A stretch of 64,000 nucleotides of DNA, from assembly GCA_001939145.1 (NCBI GenBank), contig LSRX01000428.1, forward strand, positions 191,534 through 255,533, read 5' to 3'. Position 1 is the stretch's first letter, and every line of letters starts with the position of its first letter. The position numbers and the translations under genes are program-made. The DNA is from Symbiodinium microadriaticum (taxonomy: Eukaryota; Sar; Dinophyceae; Suessiales; Symbiodiniaceae). Below the pieces are notes generated by a model that saw only the letters and a program-made list of their open reading frames with translations, was not told the origin of the DNA and ran no database searches. Of the stretch, positions 56,277-64,000 are shown piece by piece.

Positions 56277-58135
56277 TGCAGAGTGAGATGATCGCAGAGA
56301 GGAAGCTTGAACCAACCTGTGCTCCACCCGTCACTGAGGAAAGACATACTGAAGTGGAAGCGCATGGGCCCAAAGCAGGCACATTTTGGATGTCCGCCGC
56401 AAAGGTTGTAGAACAATCTGCCACTTGTTGGCAATGTTGCTGTCCTGCACAGGCGAAGGTTGCTGAAAATCTCAACTCCAAAAAGCCACTGGCTCAGGGA
56501 TCTGCCACCACTGGGTGATATACTTCTTCGGAGCTTAGAACTTCGTGCAGCGAGTCTCCCAGTATCACTTTGTTCCCAGACCTGCGGCCTTTTCTTGCCC
56601 AGGATGCCGAGGCCCCTGCGGCAGATCGACTGAGCTATCCCACGGGGCAAGGAAGCAGTTTGCCACAGGTTTGCCTGGTGACCCAGTCGGTGTAGTAGGG
56701 CGTAGATTGTAGGTTAGAGGTCGGCGACAGCGGTGCGCACGACTTGTTGCTTGCTGCAAGCAAGCGCCAGTGCCGGTGAAGGCAAAATGAGGCGGTCATG
56801 GGGAATTCACGAATCAGTTGTTTCTTCAGGTGACAAAGGCCTTTGAGACCAGTCGTTCCATGGCAATTGCCGCTAGAGGAAACTGCGAAATGCAGACATC
56901 TCAAACAGGGAGGGCCACCAGGAATGGGAAGGCTACTTCAGCAAGTAAACTGAATGAAAGAGCACGTCAGCATTTCCACTGTTCAGCTCGGTTTTGTAAC
57001 CTTCAGCCTGGCGAACCATGGCAGCCCTGGGTGCTTGCCTGGCAAATGGCCCCACCTTGTAGCTTCAGATGCAGCCTGGTGCCCTGGCACCACGGAAAGA
57101 CGAGGAAATCGGTTTTCAGTACATCACACGTCCGGTATTCTTTGGTCAAAGGTGTCTCAAGTTCCCATCGCTGCGGTAAAGTCGTTTAAGGACTCAATTT
57201 CTGTCAATCAGAAGCCCGAATGTATCTAAAAAGTCGAGTTGACACTTCTGTGGACCCGAGCCCCTTCCAGACCCTCCCGAGACGTCGGAGCTTTGGGATT
57301 TGCAGCGCCGCGCGCACCGAGCAGCGCAGCGAGGACTTTGCCCCGACCTTCCCGAGGACCCTCAGCTTTTCAGCACCAGGCTCCGACGTGCCCCACCGTT
57401 TGCCTGGGAGAGGCTTGGCGGTGAGACGCTAGCCCTTGTAGCATTTCTGCGTTCGCACTCGAGGGCCGAAGCTAGTTCACTTCCTGTACACCATGACCTG
57501 TATTCAATTCCTTGTTGAAGGACGAGCACAGTTCGTGCCCTCGACAGGCTACTCCGAGAGTCGGGAGTGATTTCCTCCAGCCTGCGCAGGATCACCCCTA
57601 CGTCGTGCACAACGTGTCTTCCTTTCTGGGCAGAGGCCACTGGACTCGGACTGGTGCTCGGGTTTCAGGGGTTTTTCAGGTTCCCAACCAAGCTTTTGAG
57701 TCAAGTCGCGGGAGCTTTGCCAGCTGCTCCACGTCTCCTGCGCTGACGCACAAGTGTGCAAAGGAACAGCTGAAGCCGGCTTCATGAGGCTGAAATCGTG
57801 AGGAGCTTTGGCTGTGTTCTCCTGTGTCAGCAATTGTTGAGACTGAGCTATCCAGCAAGCCCACTTCCGAACCAGACTGGTGCATCCTCCACTTGACACA
57901 AATAGTTGGTGCAAGACTCCAACATGCTCCTGGCACCCCCTGCTTGCAAGACTTTACATTCGCCCTTTGGAAGTGGTGTTGACACACACACACACACACA
58001 CACACGCAAGAAGGCAAGCCAAGAAAACAGGCACCAAGCAAGGATTTGTGCTCCATTGTGCTAGATACTTCTGGACATGATACCGTATGTTGCAACTGCG
58101 GCATCTGAACCCAAGGCTTTCCAGGTGCAGATCAG
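56277..58135. other. no gene recognised; upstream exons of the helicase may lie here
   Basis: No motif was found on either strand. A (CA)n microsatellite lies at 57982-58005. The helicase gene that follows starts in mid-protein, so its first exons are probably here but could not be identified. Confidence 0.4.
57982..58005. repeat. (CA)n microsatellite
   Basis: About 12 CA units on the + strand. Confidence 0.95.
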
Positions 58136-61100
58136 GCCATCTACGAGGAGCTGGCAGCTGCCGAGGCCTCCGTGCTCAGAGCACGTGCTGCCTTGCGGCA
58201 GACCGTACCGAAGGAGCTGCTGCAGGCGCTGCCGACCCGCTCTTGCGAATCTGTGTTCGATGCAGTGAATGCTTCGCCAGCTTGAAGGCCTGCGAGTTGG
58301 ACGTGCAAAATGCTGCCCTCAAAGTGCACGCGATCCGCGAGACATCTTTGCAGAGTTCAGCACTTGCATGGATTCACGGACGGGTACAAGTAGTTGCCGA
58401 AGAACTGATGGAAGACCTCGCCGCCCGGCTTTCGCAGTATGGAGATCGGTCCGGAGCTGCTTCTTGCACAGTGCAGCCTTCCTGCGCACAGCGAAGAATC
58501 ATCGAATACCCTCACAGTCTTTTTCTTCAGGGTCGCTCTGGCACTGGCAAGACGGTTTGCATTATTCACCGCATCCTGCGTGCACGCCACCAGTTCCCTT
58601 TTGCACAGCGCCTCTTCGTCACTCGGTCGTCGTTGCTTTGCGCACAGGCCCGCTCGTTGCGAACACTGCTGCCATATCCAGTTGCTCCATGTTGCTGCAC
58701 AAGCCCACAGGTGTTGGAGCAGCTAGCGGTTTTCGGCAGTGCATCTCGTGATGCTGCTCTTCTACATGGCAGCAGTGGCGGTACACCTGTCTGCACCTGG
58801 CCAGCAAGTCTGCCTTGTGGTCTTACCGGTACTTGTCTGCGTAGCTTGCTCGGCCGACACCCCAAGCCCGGCTGCAAAAACGCCGGTAAGCCCACAAAAA
58901 ACAAGAAGTACTAACCTCTCCAGGCTCCAGGGCCGGAATGCCGCAGGTGTGACCTGGGACGAGTTGGTTCAGGCATTGGTCCCGGAGGCGCAGCCGGCCA
59001 CTCAATACTCAGGCTTCTTGAGTCGCTTCTGGCCAAACCTGAAACCTCCACCAGACTTGGATCCACTCTTGGCTCCCTGGCCTGTGAGTTCATGCTGTAG
59101 CGCGGTCTCTTTCCTGTCTCCAAGACGATCCCTTGACCTGAAAAACCGATGGCTCCTAGGTTTGGGCAGAGTTCCATAACAGGCTGCGGAGCTTTGATGC
59201 CGCCGTCTTGCACAGCCTCAAGGGCCTCGGGCCAGTCTCCTTCGCAGAGTACCAAGAGCTGCTTGCGCTCATTTCGGCTCTTACTGTCGTCTTCGGAAGG
59301 CCTTCCACACAATTCTTACGATCACACAGGTCGTTGTGGAGGCAAGAGGAATGTAGGTGTCAAGAGGTTCCTGGCACTGCTGATCTATAGCCATCCTGCA
59401 AATCAGCGCATGAGGAAGAAGACGCTGGACAGCACTGGTGGCTACTCTCTCACTCAAGAGCAGTATTGCGAAGCTGTTGCAGGCCGTGCGGCTTCTTGAT
59501 GCAGCATGAACGGGGTCACCACTCTTCGGTTCGGCATGGCTAACTGTGAACCGAATCTGATGCATGCTTGGTTCGATTCGCCGCGCGGCGGTTCGGTTCG
59601 GCAGTTTCGACTTTCCGTTTGTGCAGTGTTTGCGCATGTCCGGCAGGGTCTAGTATGCGGCTCCTGCTAGCTAGGACACCACTGGCACGGCAGTACAACT
59701 GCAGAGCCCATGCAGTCCATGCTTGGAGCAAGGAGTAGTATGCATCTTCTGCAAGTTCCAGCTGCACAACTTTTCGTGATTTTTGGGGGATTGGCTTCTG
59801 CTGGCTTTGAGGTGACGGAGCCCAGGGCCTGAAATGCCGAAAACCTGAACTCTGCGGAGTTTTGCAGCTTCCGCTTCTTTGCTAATTACTCTACTGCTGG
59901 TTGCAGCGTTTTGTGTTGGCTTCGCAGGTGAGGGCTTGTCTGCAATGGGGGTGCCTCTTCCACCGCAGCAGCGGCGGGAGATCTACCGCACCACAGCTCC
60001 AAGTCACCCTAAGGAGGCTTTGACATGGGCGAGGCTGTTTCTGCTTTTTGAGGTGCCTTCCAGATTTCGGACGTTGCCTATCTTCAGCAAAGGGCTCCCG
60101 GAATTATTGGTTTGCCAACCTGAAAGGAGTCAAAAAAAAACTACACTTCAGTCTAGAACTAGAACACGAACCGATAAGTTTTGTGAGAGAGCCGAAGCGA
60201 TTTTGCAGACTGGACGGGGCCGGAGCTCATCACTCTCAGGTATGTTTCTGGAGTACTTGCGCCTAAAGCAAACGTACAAAGCCTCCGATGGCACCGATGT
60301 GGCCGTGGCACTTCGAAATGCTGGCGTGGGAGCGCTCCACGGCGAGGAACAACGAACTTGTTCCAAGAGGTTTTGCGCATGGGTGACGGATGTTGAAGTA
60401 GGCAACGTCTCCACCTCTGGGCCAAGGTCGCCTGCCTTCTTTTGTGAAAGCCGACACTGAGGCTCGTTCACGAGATCTATGTGGACGAAGCTCAGGATTT
60501 TTCACCGGCCGAGTTGACTGCTCTCATGTCCTTGTGCGGACATGCCGATGGCGTCACTATTGCAGGTGATACCTGTCAAACGATCAACCCGGGGAGTGCA
60601 TTCTCATTCCAAGACATTATGGATGCTTTTCTGAGGTTGGAGCCGACATGCTTTGCAGGACCTGATGGTCCTGAAAAGGAGGCCAAGTGCTCTTGGGATC
60701 ATGTTGAGGACTGCCGCCAGATGTCGCTGGCTTTCAACTATCGCTCTGCACCACCCATCGTGCGACTGGCAAATGCGGTCTCAGAGCTGCTACTGCAGAT
60801 GTTCCCCAACACCGTGGATGCCGTGGAAGAATCTGCAGCTGGCACGCAAGGTGGCGAAGTGCCGCTCTTCGTGCACTCGCATTCTGAACACGATGTTGTG
60901 GACATTGTCCCTTGTCCACACCTTCGTTGTGAAGACTGTTCGTGCTTGAGACTCACCAAAATCGGACGGAAATCAGACTTGTTTTTTTTCAGGTGATGGG
61001 CACTGGTGACCGCCGCCTCAGTAGCATGGATCCCACGAGCTGCGTTGTGCTGGTTGGTGCGGACTCGGCTCGTCAGCGCCTTCGCCATCTAGGCGACATG

Positions 61101-62236
61101 CACCTTATAAGCCTCAAGTCCTTGAGAGATGTCTGTTGAGCAGCTCTGCAGCAGCAGCAGCAGCAGCAGCAGCATGTAGCTGAGGCGGTTGTGTTCAAAC
61201 CGGCTTCCCAAAGTGACGGGCATCGATACCTGGCAACTCTCAACAACGCCATGCAAAAGCACCTAACAAGACACTCTCGCTCGCTCGCTCGCTCGTTCAC
61301 CACTGCCCAAACCGATACTTATACTAAACGGGAGGCCAGGCCGCAATAGGCGCTGCCCAGTGGCCCTTCAGTGAGTTTAGAACTTCCAAGTTGTTCTCAG
61401 AGATCCGCCGCCTGCCGACAGGCCTCAGAAGTACAATTTTGACGGTGGCGGAGGCCAAAGGCCTGGAGTTCGATTTCGTGGTGATTTGCGACTTCTTTCA
61501 GGTCTGTGGGGACGGAGCTTCCTGGTATGCCGTAGAGGACTTCCTGAGGGCCAAGACAGCCGAGAAGCGCCGCAAGCGCCCGACACAGGCCCAGCGCGGC
61601 ATGTCTCATTCTGCCAGGCAGTGGACACCGACCCTGGTCCGGGGTCTGAAGGCACTGTACGTGGCCATCACTCGTTCACGTTGCGGCTGTGCTTTCGTGG
61701 AATCGGGCCCAAAGTCACTTTGGGGTCCCCTGGTTGAGTATTGGCAAAGCCGAGACTTGGTCAAGTTTGTGGGTGGTGTCTCGGCTTATGCCAAGTTGTC
61801 AGGCTGTGATGCCCAAGCTCGGTCAGGCGAGAGTCCCGCAGTTGGGGCAGGCGCAGTCCTCCTCAACTCGGTGCAGCAAGCACTCACTTGGCTGTGGTCG
61901 GAACTCCAACTGCGCACTGGGCCGGACCAGAAGAAAGTCCGGAAAGTGTTGGGGCAGGAGCGACTGCGGCTGCAGGCCGGACATGCTTTGGATCCCCTGT
62001 TCATGCAGCGTTTCGCAGCAGCACACGGAGTTCTCTCTCAAGCGAAGGGGAGCTCGATGTTTGCGGATACTCACGCTGCAACTGCTTCAGCACGCGAGCA
62101 AGCTGAAGAAGGGCCATGGCCAGACATCGCGTCTTTGGTGGACGTGCTCCAACGGCGCTCTCCCATGGACAGGACTCATGTTCTCACCTCCAACGTGCGC
62201 AGTGGACTCGTTACTAGTTCGTATTCGGCCCACTAA
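58136..62236 (+). CDS. superfamily I (UvrD/Rep-like) helicase, TRANK1-like
   Basis: A DNA/RNA helicase of superfamily I, closest in motif wording to the TRANK1 group. Motif I is LQGRSGTGKT (about 58527-58556), followed by QRLFVTRSSLLC (motif Ia region). Exon 58947-59071 joins by a GC donor (59072) to 59160, giving DPLLVWAEFHNRL, a TRANK1-type block. Exons near 59928-59985 (PPQQRREIY) and 60240-60320 (FLEYLRLKQTY) follow. Exon 60462 to about 60900 holds motif II IYVDEAQDFS, motif III IAGDTCQTI and motif IV FNYRSAPPIVRLAN. Near 61030-61085 is CVVLVGADSA. The last exon (about 61389-62236) holds motif V VAEAKGLEFD and motif VI LYVAITRSR, then a 150-residue helical tail to the stop at 62234-62236. 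All ATPase motifs look intact. Upstream exons and any TPR or ankyrin repeats, present in animal TRANK1, were not seen. Confidence 0.9.
61148..61173. repeat. (CAG)n microsatellite
   Basis: About eight to nine CAG/GCA units in an intron of the helicase gene, shortly after the exon near 61085. A (GCTC)n tract follows at 61276-61295. Confidence 0.95.
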
Positions 62237-63651
62237 GCTTTTCAGTTTGATAGTCTATTTAGACTGATGCCCACACTGTGGCCCACACTGGGAAGCTGGC
62301 CGGAAGCCGATTCTTTCAAGTCTAAAACTGCTTGCCCGGGGGCCGATTAACACAACGCAACTCACGAATGCTGTCTGGCGCATCCAGCATCCAACCGCGG
62401 TGGTAGTAGAAGTGGCGTGGTGGAAGTGATAGTGGCGATCGCGGCAGTGGCAGTTGTGGTGGTATCCGTCGTCATCCTGGCGGTGGTACCTGTACTGTAG
62501 TAGCTGCTTGTCTTGAAGGACCAAGAGTGCGATGGCGCTTGACGGTGGCAGTCGTAATTGGCGTTTGCTGTCCACTGGTAATCCGTAGCAGCCGTAGAAG
62601 CAGTATAGTGTGGTTCTCTGCGTCGCGGTTGGTAGCAGTAGCTGCAGCTGCATGGGCAAGATCGGAGCAGACACTGCAGTGATTGTCTTTGCCTATGCGG
62701 TGGCAGTGCACAGAGGAGGGCGCAAGGAATGGCCACGGCCTCCAGGCAACTCTGGAGACGAGGCCTCCAGCTGCTTGCGCACGCCTCCGACGATTCTTGC
62801 CTCAGGGTTTTTCTTTCTTGTTGTAATCTCACGCTATGTTTTGCGAGAACTCTCCTGAAGCTTCTTTGGATCCCTTCTACAAAAAGTCTGGCACGACCTG
62901 GAGCTCCAAGGAAGCCCCCCGAGCTGACGGCTCAGGATTCAGATCAGCGTTGGCAAGTCTATGGTGAGGCCGAGGCCGTTTTCGATGAGCCTTGGAGAGA
63001 GAGAAAGAAAGAAAGAATGTCGTTTGTGCTGAAAACGGTGAAAACGCATCGATTGCAAGTCACATGGGGCCTTGTGGGTCACCGCAGCAAGAAGAACAAC
63101 TTGCAGCAGCTGCAGAAGAGACCTAGATGTTCTGTGTCTTGTCCTTACTGACGACCATGGATGCAGCATCATGAAGATCATGTTGGCTACCGGAGGTTCT
63201 GGTAATCTTAGGTCCCACCGCACTTGCCCAGTCTGCCGCCTTCAGCAGCGGTCACAGAAGAAAAACAAACCACGCTTGCTGGGCGGATCGACGAGAAGCT
63301 CCAGCCAAGACATCTAGGAATCTAGGTGCAAGCCACTCCTGAAGGGGAATCTCTCACGCTTCTTTAACACGAGATGCCCGGAGGTCTCGTACCTGTAGCA
63401 ATTTCAGCCAAGGAGAGCCTTGTGTGCGCAAGGAAGCTTCTGGATGCGCAACTTTCGCAAAGAGCCAGGCTCTGGCTTTGTTTGCGGCTGCAAGGGCCGA
63501 GAGGGTGCAGCAATGCTGAATGTGAGGATGACCAGTGTCTAGTCACCTAGTCAGAGGAACAAGCTCAAGAATATGTGAGCCTGCATAAGAACGAGATTTT
63601 GCCAAAGATGTCGTGCGCATGAGACATTTTTCGTTGCGACAAGTGTATTCT
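62237..63651. other. no firm gene; cryptic trinucleotide-rich stretch and a weak exon
   Basis: From about 62395 to 62500 the + strand is rich in GTGG/GTAGT words (cryptically simple DNA). A weak exon candidate at about 62940-62990 reads DQRWQVYGEAEAVFDE. No family is recognised. Confidence 0.35.
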
Positions 63652-63805
63652 ACAACGCCCTACTGCCATCCTCATTTGCCGAATTCAAGCGCTCTACAAG
63701 CGACCTCAAAAGGCTGACGGAAGCACGGGTGGACAGCCATCCCGACAGGAAGAGGCTGCCGGGGCCCGTGCCAGAAGTTTTGGATTCAGGGCTCCACTCG
63801 CTTTG
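63652..63805 (+). CDS. possible exon of a further gene
   Basis: A frame reads SSFAEFKRSTSDLKRLTEA, then VDSHPDRKRLPGPVPEV, with a stop near 63803. The charged, helix-prone reading suggests coding sequence, but there is no family match. The rest of the window to 64000 shows nothing else except ACTAGT-rich sequence at about 63837-63855. Confidence 0.3.
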
Positions 63806-64000
63806 ATGCTAGAATTCGTGTGAATACCAAAGATAGTACTAGTTACTAGTAGTATTCATTTGCTTCGCAGTGCGTCTTCGCACTCCGGTCACTACTATAC
63901 GCAGGCCCCCTGGCTTTCTCGCAAGTCTGGGGGTAGTAAGCTTGGAGAGTGATTCGCTGCTTTCGACACTGCCCCGAAACATCACGCTTCTCCCATCATC

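Noticed and set aside
55880-56650. 256-codon minus-strand frame
   Set aside because: It overlaps the last Der exon, whose + strand reading (SGVPLSFNIRS) matches the family at a phase-correct junction. The antisense reading has no motif.
1-64000. CRISPR arrays, insertion sequences, bacterial operons, rRNA genes
   Set aside because: No regular repeat-spacer array, transposase motif, Shine-Dalgarno-led gene chain or rRNA-like sequence was seen; the window is eukaryotic nuclear DNA.

Overview
The window looks like nuclear DNA of a dinoflagellate; genus cannot be told from it. Evidence: (1) genes are cut into short exons whose reconstructed junctions use GT, GC and GA donors, often with the same few bases (CAGG, AAGG) at both intron ends; (2) the ion channel has the dinoflagellate-type layout of pore, S6 and two EF hands; (3) a degenerate dinoflagellate spliced-leader sequence lies just upstream of an intronless gene; (4) every gene I can support is on the + strand, as in dinoflagellate unidirectional gene arrays. 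There are no bacterial operons, no rRNA or tRNA genes and no CRISPR array. Exon limits were placed by eye from family motifs and reading phase, so many ends are approximate.

Layout. 1.2-2.8 kb: 3' half of a voltage-gated cation channel with two EF hands. 2.8-12.7 kb: mostly unassigned, with microsatellites and a few weak exon candidates. 12.7-17.2 kb: a GH72 (GAS/PHR-type) beta-1,3-glucanosyltransferase in about 12 exons. 20.6-25.9 kb: an unrecognised coiled-coil gene whose 4.0-kb intron holds a complete intronless CobW/ZNG1-class metallochaperone GTPase (21.77-23.93 kb) with a His-rich repeat N-terminus and a spliced-leader relict. 26.6-30.4 kb: two tandem intronless membrane-anchored coiled-coil ORFs of unknown family, then a ~212-bp tandem repeat. 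31.15-31.48 kb: assembly gap. 32.0-34.7 kb: an intronless Lys/Pro/His-rich protein and an intronless PDZ-like/coiled-coil/zinc-knuckle/OTU protease. 35.7-56.3 kb: a Der/EngA double-GTPase gene, probably plastid targeted, whose 11.65-kb intron contains a PI-PLC X-domain gene (45.6-49.4 kb) and an MBD-like Lys-rich gene (about 51-53.5 kb) on the same strand. 58.1-62.2 kb: a TRANK1-like superfamily I helicase. 63.65 kb to the end: a possible exon of a further gene.

How the pieces relate. The genes do not form a pathway: channel, cell-wall or glucan remodelling, metal delivery, ubiquitin removal, plastid ribosome assembly, lipid signalling, chromatin binding and nucleic-acid unwinding. What links them is architecture. 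Two multi-exon genes appear to host complete same-strand genes inside one of their introns, with reading phase kept across the host junction, and the block from 21.8 to 34.7 kb is dominated by intronless genes, one of which carries a mark of retroposition from a trans-spliced mRNA.
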